DNA of 27,882 nt, from assembly GCF_042433085.1 (NCBI RefSeq), contig NZ_JBHLWA010000011.1:1-27882 (forward strand), read 5' to 3'. The DNA is from Gallibacterium melopsittaci. GTDB lineage: Bacteria; Pseudomonadota; Gammaproteobacteria; Enterobacterales; Pasteurellaceae. Made by a program: the position numbers and the translations under genes. Below are positions 8,798 to 16,881 of the stretch, piece after piece. The notes under the pieces are model-generated. The model had not been told where the DNA came from, did no database searches, and was given only the letters and a program-made list of their open reading frames with translations. How positions within the stretch are numbered: the stretch's first letter is position 1; each line of letters opens with the position of its first letter.

Positions 8798-9343
8798 ATG
8801 GAATTTATCACACATGGTGCGGAATGGTTCATCGGACTATTTCAAAAAGGTGGAGAGACATTTGTTGGTATGGTAACAGGTATTCTTCCTCTATTAATTT
8901 CACTGTTAGTCGTTATGAATGCTCTGATCAAATTTATTGGTCAAGAAAGAATCGAGCGCCTTGCTCAACGTAGTGCGGGCAATCCAATTTCTCGTTACTT
9001 AATTCTTCCCGTTATTGGAACATTCGTTTTCTGTAATCCAATGACTCTCAGCTTAGGTAAATTCTTACCAGAACGTTATAAACCTAGCTATTATGCAGCC
9101 GCCTCTTATAGTTGTCATTCTATGAATGGTTTATTCCCACACATTAATCCAGGTGAACTCTTCGTTTATTTAGGTATCGCTAACGGTTTAACCACACTTG
9201 GTGTCCCTCTCGCCCCGCTTGCCGTGAGTTATTTACTCGTAGGAATGGTAACAAACTTTTTCCGTGGCTGGGTTACAGACTTTACCACTGCGTTATTTGA
9301 AAAACGCATGGGTATCAAACTTGAACGTGAAGTCCATTTATAA
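8798..9343 (+). CDS. srlA: Glucitol/sorbitol PTS permease, IIC2-type subunit
   Basis: Inner-membrane subunit of the glucitol phosphotransferase system that carries D-sorbitol across the membrane together with SrlE. It is 181 residues, close to E. coli SrlA (187), with near-identical stretches: THGAEWFIGLFQKGGE, NPMTLSLGKFLPERYKPSYY, SCHSMNGLFPHINPGELFVY and VTNFFRGWVTDF. There are several hydrophobic membrane segments (for example 26-43 and 66-78). The ATG at 8798 has GAGAGG 6 nt upstream. It is the first gene of a seven-gene operon driven by the CRP-type promoter. A frame starting at 8785 on the same strand is an out-of-frame shadow. Confidence 0.96.
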   Translation: MEFITHGAEWFIGLFQKGGETFVGMVTGILPLLISLLVVMNALIKFIGQERIERLAQRSAGNPISRYLILPVIGTFVFCNPMTLSLGKFLPERYKPSYYAAASYSCHSMNGLFPHINPGELFVYLGIANGLTTLGVPLAPLAVSYLLVGMVTNFFRGWVTDFTTALFEKRMGIKLEREVHL

Positions 9344-9358
9344 AAAAGGAGAAGTAAT

Positions 9359-10342
9359 ATGGCTAACGCAATTTACATTGAAAAAGGTAATGGTGGTTGG
9401 GGTGGACCACTTACTGTTCCAGTCGTTCCAGGCAAAAAAATTCTTTATATGACAGCAGGGACTCGCCCAAGTATTGTCGATCATCTCGTGAAATTAACTG
9501 GTTGGGAAGCAATAGATGGCTTTAAACAAGGCGAACCTGCAACAGAAGAAATTGGTATTGCAATTATTGACTGTGGTGGTGTTTTACGTTGTGGACTCTA
9601 TCCAAAACGCCGAATTCCAACCATCAATATCCATACGACAGGGAAATCGGGACCATTAGCAGAGTTTATCGTAAAAGATATTTATGTTTCTGCCGTCAAA
9701 GAAAATAACATTCGTTTAATTGATCAAGATCTATCAAGCACAGTAGCGGTTCAAGCAAATAACACTGCTACATTAACAAAAGAATATGATTCATCAAAAA
9801 AGATTACTGAACAAAGTGATGGGTTATTAGCAAAAATCGGGATAGGAATGGGATCTATTGTGGCAGTCTTTTTCCAAGCAGGCCGAGATACGATTGATAC
9901 TGTATTAAAAACCATTCTCCCATTTATGGCTTTCGTTTCTGCTCTCATTGGGATCATTATTGCTTCTGGATTAGGCGATTGGATTGCTCATGGATTAACA
10001 CCATTGGCTAGTAGCCCAATTGGACTCGTTATTTTAGCACTTATCTGTTCTTTCCCTTTCTTATCGCCATTCTTAGGACCTGGTGCCGTGATTGCGCAAG
10101 TAATCGGCGTATTAGTTGGTGTTCAGATTGGATTAGGTAATATCCCACCACACTTAGCATTACCAGCGCTATTTGCTATTAATGCTCAAGCGGCGTGCGA
10201 TTTTATTCCTGTTGGTTTATCCCTTGCTGAAGCCAAACAAGATACAGTTCGTGTTGGTGTACCATCTGTGCTAGTTAGCCGTTTCTTAACTGGAGCCCCA
10301 ACAGTACTTATTGCTTGGTTCGTTTCTGCCTTTATTTATTAA
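9359..10342 (+). CDS. srlE: Glucitol/sorbitol PTS subunit IIBC
   Basis: PTS IIB domain fused to membrane IIC part, passing phosphate from SrlB to the incoming sugar. 327 residues (E. coli SrlE 319). The N-terminal cytosolic IIB domain has EKGNGGWGGPL and the cysteine-containing motif IDCGGVLRCG; C72 and C78 are the candidate phospho-cysteines. The linker near 130-145 is longer and more divergent than in E. coli. The C-terminal membrane half (about 185-327) is very conserved: GRDTIDTVLKTILPFMAF, LLSPFLGPGAVIAQ-like, ALFAINAQAACDFIPVG. AGGAG precedes the start and the gap to srlA is 15 nt. Confidence 0.96.
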   Translation: MANAIYIEKGNGGWGGPLTVPVVPGKKILYMTAGTRPSIVDHLVKLTGWEAIDGFKQGEPATEEIGIAIIDCGGVLRCGLYPKRRIPTINIHTTGKSGPLAEFIVKDIYVSAVKENNIRLIDQDLSSTVAVQANNTATLTKEYDSSKKITEQSDGLLAKIGIGMGSIVAVFFQAGRDTIDTVLKTILPFMAFVSALIGIIIASGLGDWIAHGLTPLASSPIGLVILALICSFPFLSPFLGPGAVIAQVIGVLVGVQIGLGNIPPHLALPALFAINAQAACDFIPVGLSLAEAKQDTVRVGVPSVLVSRFLTGAPTVLIAWFVSAFIY

Positions 10343-10354
10343 TCATATTAAATC

Positions 10355-10375
10355 GTGCGGCAATGCTTGTCGCAC
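10355..10375 (+). other. Intercistronic hairpin between srlE and srlB
   Basis: GTGCGGCAA and TTGTCGCAC form a 9-bp stem with one G-U pair and a 3-nt loop. No T-run follows, so it is more likely an mRNA-stability or processing element than a terminator. It would tune IIA relative to the membrane subunits. Confidence 0.5.
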
Positions 10376-10397
10376 ACTACAAAAATAGGAAGAGATA

Positions 10398-10763
10398 ATG
10401 ACATTACTTTATCAAACCACTTTCAAAAAAATCGGTCGTTTTGCCCGAGAAGCGTTAGAAGAGAATATGCTCATCACATTTAAAGAGGGCGCTCCAGCAG
10501 ATCTCGAAGATTACTGTTTCATTCATTCTCACGGTGAACTTCAAGATGATGTAAATGTTGGAGATATCGTCAAAATCGATCAAACAGAATTTATCGTTAC
10601 TGCTGTTGGGGAAGTTGCATCTTTTAATTTAAAACAATTAGGCCATATAACTTTTCGTTTTGATAGTGCAGCTCAAGCAGAATATCCTGGAACTATTCAT
10701 CTGCAAGGAGAGGTTCCACAACAAATTGATGTAAATAGTGTTTTAACAATTATTAGAAATTAA
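10398..10763 (+). CDS. srlB: Glucitol/sorbitol PTS subunit IIA
   Basis: Cytosolic phosphocarrier that accepts phosphate from HPr and passes it to SrlE. 121 residues, matching the family. The phosphorylated histidine is H43 in YCFIHSHGEL, at the same position as in E. coli SrlB. The remainder is beta-rich (GDIVKIDQTEFIVTAVGEVA, LGHITFRFD). GGAAGAG lies before the ATG. It is the third gene of the operon, separated from srlE by 55 nt that hold the hairpin at 10355-10375. Confidence 0.95.
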   Translation: MTLLYQTTFKKIGRFAREALEENMLITFKEGAPADLEDYCFIHSHGELQDDVNVGDIVKIDQTEFIVTAVGEVASFNLKQLGHITFRFDSAAQAEYPGTIHLQGEVPQQIDVNSVLTIIRN

Positions 10764-10775
10764 GAGGTATCAAAA

Positions 10776-11558
10776 ATGACAAAAAAAGTTGCCGTTGTCG
10801 TTGGTGGAGGACAAACTTTAGGAGCATTTTTATGTGCAGGATTAGCGGATAATGGTTATCGTGTGGCAGTTGCCGATTTAAACGGCGATAATGCAAATAA
10901 GGTTGCAAATGAAATCAATCAAAAATTAGGTGAACAAGTAGCACAAGGCTTCCAAGTTGATGCCACAGATGAACAAAGTGCTATAGCCCTAGCTAACAAT
11001 ATTGATAACGCATTTGGTCGTGTTGATCTATTAGTTTATAGTGCAGGTATGGCGAAAGCTGCGCCAATCACAGAATTTAAAATGAATGATTTTAATACTT
11101 CATTACGTGTCAATTTAGTAGGCTATTTCTTATGTGCAAGAGAGTTTTCTAAATTAATGATTCGTGATCATATTGCAGGACGTATTATTCAAATCAATTC
11201 AAAATCAGGTAAAGTTGGTAGTAAACATAACTCAGGTTATAGTGCAGCGAAATTTGGTGGCGTAGGATTAACACAATCGCTTGCGTTAGATCTTGCTGAA
11301 CACGGTATTACCGTACATTCATTAATGTTAGGCAATTTATTAAAATCACCTATGTTCCAATCGTTAATTCCACAATATGCACAAAAATTAGGTATACCTG
11401 AAGATCAAGTCGAACAAGTTTATATCGACAAAGTACCATTAAAACGTGGTTGTGAATATCAAGATGTTTTAAATGTTTTACTCTTCTATGCTAGTGATAA
11501 AGCAGAATATTGTACAGGACAGTCCATTAATATTACTGGTGGGCAAGTAATGTTTTAA
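10776..11558 (+). CDS. srlD: Sorbitol-6-phosphate 2-dehydrogenase (SDR family)
   Basis: Oxidises D-glucitol 6-phosphate to D-fructose 6-phosphate with NAD+. 260 residues (E. coli 259) and highly similar throughout. Cofactor loop GGGQTLGAF at about 10-18, acidic end of strand 2 at D34 (NAD preference), NNAG-equivalent YSAG at 88-91, and catalytic S142, Y155 and K159 in GYSAAK. The C-terminus CTGQSINITGGQVMF is the family ending. AAGAGG precedes the ATG, 12 nt after srlB. Its product is the substrate of the aldolase encoded next. Confidence 0.97.
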   Translation: MTKKVAVVVGGGQTLGAFLCAGLADNGYRVAVADLNGDNANKVANEINQKLGEQVAQGFQVDATDEQSAIALANNIDNAFGRVDLLVYSAGMAKAAPITEFKMNDFNTSLRVNLVGYFLCAREFSKLMIRDHIAGRIIQINSKSGKVGSKHNSGYSAAKFGGVGLTQSLALDLAEHGITVHSLMLGNLLKSPMFQSLIPQYAQKLGIPEDQVEQVYIDKVPLKRGCEYQDVLNVLLFYASDKAEYCTGQSINITGGQVMF

Positions 11559-11566
11559 CAAACTAT

Positions 11567-11600
11567 AGGTACAAGTACATTATCTTGTACCTTTTCACTT
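11567..11600 (+). terminator. Hairpin with T-rich tail between srlD and fsa
   Basis: Perfect 9-bp stem AGGTACAAG / CTTGTACCT (11567-11575 and 11584-11592) with 8-nt loop, followed by TTTTCACTTTTAT. It looks like a partial terminator within the operon and would lower expression of fsa, srlM and srlR relative to the PTS and dehydrogenase genes. Confidence 0.65.
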
Positions 11601-11616
11601 TTATAGGAGAAATATA

Positions 11617-12279
11617 ATGGAATTTTACCTTGATACAGCAAATATCAATTTAGTTAAAAAATTACACACTTCATTACCTTTAGCTGGAGTAACGACTAAT
11701 CCTAGTATTATCGCTAAAGAAAGAAAACCATTATGTGGTGTATTACAAGCATTACAAGATATTTTCGGTGAACAAGGGCAGCTTTTTGCGCAAGTCTTAG
11801 CCAAAACAAATACAGAAATGGTCGAGCAAGCTCTCCAATTACGAGAAAAATTTCCTACACTAGTGATTAAAATTCCTGTTACTTTAGAAGGATTAACAGC
11901 AATTAAATATCTAACTTCACAAAATATCCCGACATTAGGTACTGCTGTATATGGATCAGCTCAAGGATTCTTAGCTGCATTAGCTGGAGCAAAATATATC
12001 GCTCCTTATGTTAATCGTATTGATAGTCAAGGTGGTGATGGTGTTAAAGTCGTACAAGAACTACAAACATTACTCCATTTTCACCATTCAAATTCAAATA
12101 TTCTCGCTGCCAGTTTTAAAACCCCTCGCCAAGTGTTAGATGCAATGCTAACAGGTTGCAAAGCGATTACCGTGACCCCAGAAATTGCACAAACGTTTTT
12201 ATCCGATCCTGCTGTCTTTGCTACTATTGATCAATTTGAAGAAGAATGGAACAACGTTTTTAATCAAACTTTATTTTAA
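11617..12279 (+). CDS. fsa: Fructose-6-phosphate aldolase (transaldolase-like)
   Basis: Cleaves fructose 6-phosphate to dihydroxyacetone and glyceraldehyde 3-phosphate, or runs the reverse aldol addition. 220 residues, as for E. coli FsaA, and strongly similar: YLDTANINLVKKL, AGVTTNPSIIAKE, IPTLGTAVYGSAQGFLAALAGA, YVNRIDSQGGDG and ASFKTPRQVLDA. The Schiff-base lysine is K85 in VIKIPVT, with Q59, T109 and Y131 at the FsaA positions. Y131 and Q59 argue for aldolase rather than true transaldolase activity. TAGGAGA precedes the ATG. Its place between srlD and srlM has no counterpart in the E. coli gut operon, and SrlD makes its substrate. Activity toward other aldehydes is possible. Confidence 0.93.
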   Translation: MEFYLDTANINLVKKLHTSLPLAGVTTNPSIIAKERKPLCGVLQALQDIFGEQGQLFAQVLAKTNTEMVEQALQLREKFPTLVIKIPVTLEGLTAIKYLTSQNIPTLGTAVYGSAQGFLAALAGAKYIAPYVNRIDSQGGDGVKVVQELQTLLHFHHSNSNILAASFKTPRQVLDAMLTGCKAITVTPEIAQTFLSDPAVFATIDQFEEEWNNVFNQTLF

Positions 12280-12325
12280 TTCTTTCAAATAATGCAATAA
12301 AAACATTTAAAATATGGAATAATTT

Positions 12326-12688
12326 ATGCAAAATATAACAAATTCTCTCATTATTGTTGCAATTATTGCTTGGCTCTTACAGATCATCTTAGGTTGGTGG
12401 CAAGTAACTAAATTTAATCAAGAATTTGAGAAATTATGTAAGCAAGGAAATGTAGGTATTGGTCGTACAAAAGGACGATTTAAACCAAAAGTAGTCATTG
12501 CCATCGCTTTTGATCAGAATCATCGTGTTGTAAATTCTATCATTTTAAAAGGACTGACCGTTTTTTCTCGTCCTAAAGCAATTACAAAATTACAAGGATT
12601 GTTGCACAATGAAATTGTACCAGAGGCTATTTTCCCTAATGATCGGCATAGTCAAGAGGCCTTAATGGAAGCAATTCGATTGCAATAA
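12326..12688 (+). CDS. srlM: Glucitol operon activator protein (GutM)
   Basis: 120 residues, close to E. coli SrlM/GutM (119), the accessory activator of the glucitol operon. It has an N-terminal hydrophobic segment (about 8-26, ending GWWQVTKFN) that could anchor it in the membrane, then the conserved VGIGRTKGRFKPKVVIAIA and KGLTVFSRPKAI. The mechanism of GutM is poorly defined. It is followed 21 nt later by the repressor gene, as in E. coli. The ribosome-binding site is weak (GGAATAATTT before ATG). Confidence 0.92.
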   Translation: MQNITNSLIIVAIIAWLLQIILGWWQVTKFNQEFEKLCKQGNVGIGRTKGRFKPKVVIAIAFDQNHRVVNSIILKGLTVFSRPKAITKLQGLLHNEIVPEAIFPNDRHSQEALMEAIRLQ

Positions 12689-12709
12689 ATCCATTTATAC
12701 GGACTTATT

Positions 12710-13483
12710 ATGAAACCAAAAGAAAGACAACTTGCTATTCTTGATTATTTACAATCTCATGGAAAAACTGCTGTAGATCAATTAGCAGAGTATTTTTCCA
12801 CCACAGGTACAACTATTCGTAAAGATTTAACTGTACTAGAAGCTGACAAAAAAGTATTACGGACTTATGGTAGTGTTGTTCTGGTTGATAATGAAAAAGA
12901 TGTCGATACAGAATTACCCATGACAAATAAGACTCTCATTAATTTGCCACAGAAAAAGAAAATTGCTAAAGCTGCAGTAAAATTATTAAAAGATGGTGAT
13001 TCCCTTATTATTGATTCTGGTAGTACTGTCCTTCAGATGATCCCCTTATTATCAGAACTTAATAATTTAACAATTATGACCAATAGCTTACATATCATTA
13101 ATAGCTTAGTGGCTCTTGAAAAGGAACACGAATTATTGATGTGTGGAGGAACGTATCGGACTCGTTCGGCTTCTTTTCATGGAATTTTGGCAGAATCTAC
13201 CTTTGAAAAATTTTCCTTTGATAAATTGTTTATTGGAACAGATGGTTTTGATTTGGAACTTGGATTAACGACTTTTAATGAGGTACATGGTGTTAGTAAA
13301 GCAATGACTAACGCAGCAAGACAAATTATTGTTTTAGCTGATTCTTCTAAATTCGGTCGTAGAAGCCCCAATATTGTTTGCCCTTTAGAAAAGATCGATA
13401 TTGTGATTACTGATAAAGAGTTGGATCCAAAATTTCATCAAGCATTAGTTGAAAAAGGTATTCAAGTCATTATTGCAAATTAA
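12710..13483 (+). CDS. srlR: Glucitol operon repressor, DeoR family
   Basis: 257 residues. An N-terminal DeoR winged helix-turn-helix (about 3-57: KPKERQLAILDYLQ, TTIRKDLTVLEADKKVLRTYG) is followed by a DeoRC sugar-phosphate sensor domain with IDSGSTV, IMTNSLHI, MCGGTYR, FIGTDGF and LADSSKFG. It probably represses the operon in the absence of glucitol or glucitol 6-phosphate. The likely targets are the TTTCATTTTGA boxes at 8639-8680 and 8778-8788, which is inference. The gene is last in the operon, and E. coli gutQ, which follows srlR there, is absent. Confidence 0.93.
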   Translation: MKPKERQLAILDYLQSHGKTAVDQLAEYFSTTGTTIRKDLTVLEADKKVLRTYGSVVLVDNEKDVDTELPMTNKTLINLPQKKKIAKAAVKLLKDGDSLIIDSGSTVLQMIPLLSELNNLTIMTNSLHIINSLVALEKEHELLMCGGTYRTRSASFHGILAESTFEKFSFDKLFIGTDGFDLELGLTTFNEVHGVSKAMTNAARQIIVLADSSKFGRRSPNIVCPLEKIDIVITDKELDPKFHQALVEKGIQVIIAN

Positions 13484-13505
13484 ATAATCGTCTTATTAGC
13501 AAAAA

Positions 13506-13533
13506 AGATCCTCAAAGAATTTTGAGGATCTCT
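13506..13533. terminator. Bidirectional terminator between srlR and gcd
   Basis: Perfect 11-bp stem AGATCCTCAAA / TTTGAGGATCT with a GAAT loop. On the minus strand it is followed by CTTTTTTG, so it is strongest for gcd. On the plus strand the tail is CTTATC. It separates convergent genes. Confidence 0.8.
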
Positions 13534-13550
13534 TATCAATAAAAACTACC

Positions 13551-15977
13551 TTAGTTCTTATCAGGCAATTTATAAGCAACCAATGCATCACCTAATTTAG
13601 TACCAAATGAGCTATGCCCACCTGCCATAATCACGACATACTGTTTGCCATCTTGCATATAGGTCATTGGTGTTGCTTGTCCACCTGCAGGTAAACGTGC
13701 TTCCCAAAGTTGTTTACCATTACTGACATCAAACGCACGAATATAATTATCTTGCGTTGCAGCAACAAACATTACTCCACCAGCAGTAGAGATAACCCCA
13801 CCTAATCCAGGTACCCCAATTTTAAGAGGAGGTAGTTGCATTAATTTTGGTAAGCTATCACGAATAGTACCAATACGTTTTTTCCAAACAATTTTATGTG
13901 TGGTTAAATCAACGCCTGCAATATATCCCCAACCTGGTTGTTTACAAGGTAAGCCTAATGGTGAGAGGAATGGCTCAAGACTTACACTATATGGTGTACC
14001 ATACATTGGTTGGAAGCCACTTTCTGTACCACTTCCCTTGATAGTTTGTGGACGATTTGGATCTTCTTTTTTCAATTTAGAAACAAATGGTAATGCAAGT
14101 GGATTCATTACCGCAACTTGACGATCGCTATTGAGTGATAAACCACCCCATTCAAATACACCTAAATTTCCAGGGAAAACTAATGTGCCATTTTCAGATG
14201 GTGGTGTATAAATCCCCTCATAATTCAATCCTTTGAAAATAATACGACACATTAACTGATCAAACATTGTCGCACCCCACATATCCTTATCAGTAAGTTT
14301 TCCTGGTGGTGCTAAATTAATTTCTGTGAATGGCTGCGTTGCCGAATAATGTTCGCCAGTAGTTTGTGGACCTCTTAATACAGTTTGCGGAACGGAACGT
14401 TCTTCAATTGGAATTAATGGCTTACCTGTTTCACGATTTAAAACAAATAAATTTCCTGTTTTAGTTAAGACATAAATTGCAGGAACTCTCTGACCATCTG
14501 GCATTTGGAAATCACCAAGTGATGGTTGAGATGGTACATCCATATCCCATAAATCATGGTGGGTAGTTTGGAAGTTCCAAATTAATTTACCAGTAGTGGC
14601 ATCTAACGCTAACATTGAATTTGCATAGCGTTCTTTTAATTGGGTACGATTACCACCCCAGATATCAGGCGTACCCACCCCAGTTGGTACATATACAATA
14701 TCTCGTTCTGCATCATAAGCTAACGGTGCCCAAGCATTCGGTGAATTATAAACAAAATCTGTATTTTCACCTGGCATTGCATTTGGATCTTCAGCACCAG
14801 TATCAAATACCCATTTTAATTTTCCACTATTTACATCATAACCACGGATCACACCTGATGGCTCTTTATTTGACAAATTATCAGTTACCGAACCACCAAT
14901 AATGATAGTTGAAGCAGTAACTACTGGTGGAGAAGTTGGATTGTATCCACCTGGGTAATCATAAGGCATTTTCTGTCTTAAATTGATCGTACCTTTATCA
15001 CCAAAATCAGTACAAATTTCTCCATTATCTGCATTGATCGCAATTAAACGACCATCATTAACAGGTAATAATACTTTACGTGGACAAAGTGTTGATGGCA
15101 CACTATCACTCGCTGCCGCACTTTTAGCATTCATTTTAGCTGACATTGCAGCATCATAATAAGAAACACCACGACAAGTAAGATGTTGGTAGCGTTTTGT
15201 CGGTCCAATATGCGGATTAAAACGCCATAAACGTTTACCAGTTGTTGCATCTAATGCATCTAAGAATTGATGGGCCGTGCAGATAAAAAGTTTATTTCCT
15301 ACTTTGATTGGTGTTACTTCATAAGTAGTTTCGCCCGAATCATTTTCCGTTTTCATATCCTCAGTATGATATGTCCACGCAACTTCCAAATCTTTGACAT
15401 TATTAACATTGATTTGATCTAATGGTGAATAACGCTCACCACCTTGAGTACGCCCATAAGCAGGCCAATCCTCTTTTGCAACACCAGGAATCTCTTTAGT
15501 AGCAGCTGGTTGAGTACGAGAAATCTCACCATTAATTTCTTGTGGATCATTAAAGATACTGTAACCCAAAGTTACTAGCACAATTAACATCACAACGGAT
15601 AAAGTTTGTTTTGCGTGTTTAGTACCTGATTGGGTACTTAAAAGACGATTTGAGAAAGGAATTAATAACCAAATACCTAATACAAACCAAATATCAACTC
15701 GAGGGGCTAATGCCCAAAAATCTGAACCAACTTCCCATAACGCCCAAATTAACGTTACTAGAAAGCCAACGGCATAAATCCATAATGCAGAAGGACGATC
15801 CTTTATCCATAAGAAAGTTACTATCGCAAGCACAATCCCTGCCAATACATAGTATGGTGAACCTCCTAAGGCAACCAACCAAATACCAGCAACAATTAAA
15901 ATTAAAGAAAGGATTGCTAGGATAATGCTAGTAAAGGATTTGCCACAACCTGCACGTGATACTTCTGTATCTTGCAT
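13551..15977 (-). CDS. gcd: Membrane-bound PQQ-dependent glucose dehydrogenase
   Basis: Quinoprotein that oxidises D-glucose to gluconolactone in the periplasm and passes electrons to ubiquinone. From the ATG at 15977 it has 808 residues (E. coli 796); AGGAG lies 5 nt before this ATG, while the frame extends upstream to a less likely start at 16004. Five hydrophobic segments lie in residues 15-142, then an eight-bladed propeller: DWPAYGRTQGGERYSPL, QHLTCRGVSY with the quinone/PQQ-contacting His, HHDLWDMDVPSQP with the catalytic Asp region, KTGNLFVLNR with the PQQ-binding Lys, and LPAGGQATPMTY near the C-terminus. Close similarity to E. coli Gcd over the whole length favours glucose over quinate as substrate. 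No pqq synthesis genes lie in the window, so the cofactor may be scavenged. Confidence 0.94.
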   Translation of the reverse strand: MQDTEVSRAGCGKSFTSIILAILSLILIVAGIWLVALGGSPYYVLAGIVLAIVTFLWIKDRPSALWIYAVGFLVTLIWALWEVGSDFWALAPRVDIWFVLGIWLLIPFSNRLLSTQSGTKHAKQTLSVVMLIVLVTLGYSIFNDPQEINGEISRTQPAATKEIPGVAKEDWPAYGRTQGGERYSPLDQINVNNVKDLEVAWTYHTEDMKTENDSGETTYEVTPIKVGNKLFICTAHQFLDALDATTGKRLWRFNPHIGPTKRYQHLTCRGVSYYDAAMSAKMNAKSAAASDSVPSTLCPRKVLLPVNDGRLIAINADNGEICTDFGDKGTINLRQKMPYDYPGGYNPTSPPVVTASTIIIGGSVTDNLSNKEPSGVIRGYDVNSGKLKWVFDTGAEDPNAMPGENTDFVYNSPNAWAPLAYDAERDIVYVPTGVGTPDIWGGNRTQLKERYANSMLALDATTGKLIWNFQTTHHDLWDMDVPSQPSLGDFQMPDGQRVPAIYVLTKTGNLFVLNRETGKPLIPIEERSVPQTVLRGPQTTGEHYSATQPFTEINLAPPGKLTDKDMWGATMFDQLMCRIIFKGLNYEGIYTPPSENGTLVFPGNLGVFEWGGLSLNSDRQVAVMNPLALPFVSKLKKEDPNRPQTIKGSGTESGFQPMYGTPYSVSLEPFLSPLGLPCKQPGWGYIAGVDLTTHKIVWKKRIGTIRDSLPKLMQLPPLKIGVPGLGGVISTAGGVMFVAATQDNYIRAFDVSNGKQLWEARLPAGGQATPMTYMQDGKQYVVIMAGGHSSFGTKLGDALVAYKLPDKN

Positions 15978-16290
15978 AAAATCTCCTAACATAATAAATA
16001 ACACTATACTTTATTAGTAAATTTCAGAGATTTTGTCTTTATTACAACAAAATCCATTTTTGCTAAATCGATTTAGGGCACAGAGGATACTCTTATAAAA
16101 AGAAAAAAACAATTATTTAATTTTTTATTAACATTAAGAATTGATAAATGTTCCAATAGTATTCAACCATAAATAGAAGACAAAAATAGAGTAAAACACA
16201 ATGCAAGAGACAAACGTTATTATTATGTTCTTTTGCTTATCCACAGATAAGATTAAAATAATGTTCTTTCTCTTGATCGTTAAAAATTCT
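15978..16290. promoter_or_regulatory. Divergent control region between gcd and the amidotransferase gene, with a 14-bp palindrome
   Basis: A 313-bp gene-free stretch. It contains the perfect palindrome CTAAATCGATTTAG at 16063-16076, about 90 bp before the gcd start. The central CG and symmetric AT-rich arms resemble LacI-family operators. TATAGT on the minus strand (16008-16003) could be the gcd -10, but I find no good -35. No RNA gene is evident. Confidence 0.45.
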
Positions 16291-16881
16291 ATGTTATTAC
16301 TGATCGACAACCACGACTCTTTTACTTACAACCTCGTCGATTTATTGCGTAAACTATTACCTTTATCTGCATTTGAAGTTATGCAATACGAACAGATACC
16401 GTTTGATAAGTTAGATCATTATTCGCACTTATTACTCTCTCCTGGTCCTGATGTTCCAAGTGCTTATCCACAATTATTTGCGTTGATTGAGCAAGCGAAA
16501 CACCAAATGAGCATATTAGGCGTTTGTCTTGGTCATCAAACACTTTGTCAATACTTCGGTGCGACACTCTATAATTTGACCGATGTTCGCCACGGGCAAA
16601 ATAAACGATTATATCAAACAGCAAACTCACCTTTATGGCACAATATCCCACAACAAAGCCAAATTGGTTTATATCACTCTTGGGCAGTGGCAAAACAAGA
16701 TTTTCCAGCAGAATTAGAAATCACTGCAGAATGTGAAGAGGGAGTGATTATGACAATGCAACATCGTCATCTCCCTATTTATGGGGTACAATTTCATCCA
16801 GAATCTTTTATGACTGAATATGGCGAAACACTATTGCGTAATTGGCTAGCCATTCGCCCTGACTTGTTTCGAGGTAATTAA
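16291..16881 (+). CDS. pabA: Glutamine amidotransferase, anthranilate/aminodeoxychorismate synthase component II
   Basis: Releases ammonia from glutamine for anthranilate or 4-amino-4-deoxychorismate synthesis. From the ATG at 16291 the protein is 196 residues, starting MLLLIDNHDSFTYN as in the family. The frame is open back to 16201 but that extension has no family match and no ribosome-binding site. Class I triad: C79 in GVCLGHQ, H169 and E171 in VQFHPES. The oxyanion motif LLLSPGPDVPS is at 47-57. The partner subunit (PabB or TrpE) is not encoded nearby, so the split between folate and tryptophan roles cannot be settled; pabA is a best guess. The stop overlaps the start of the next gene (TAATG). 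Confidence 0.8.
   Translation: MLLLIDNHDSFTYNLVDLLRKLLPLSAFEVMQYEQIPFDKLDHYSHLLLSPGPDVPSAYPQLFALIEQAKHQMSILGVCLGHQTLCQYFGATLYNLTDVRHGQNKRLYQTANSPLWHNIPQQSQIGLYHSWAVAKQDFPAELEITAECEEGVIMTMQHRHLPIYGVQFHPESFMTEYGETLLRNWLAIRPDLFRGN

Noticed and set aside
16201..16290. 30-codon N-terminal extension of the amidotransferase
   Set aside because: No ribosome-binding site, hydrophobic and AT-driven composition, and the family begins at the ATG at 16291.
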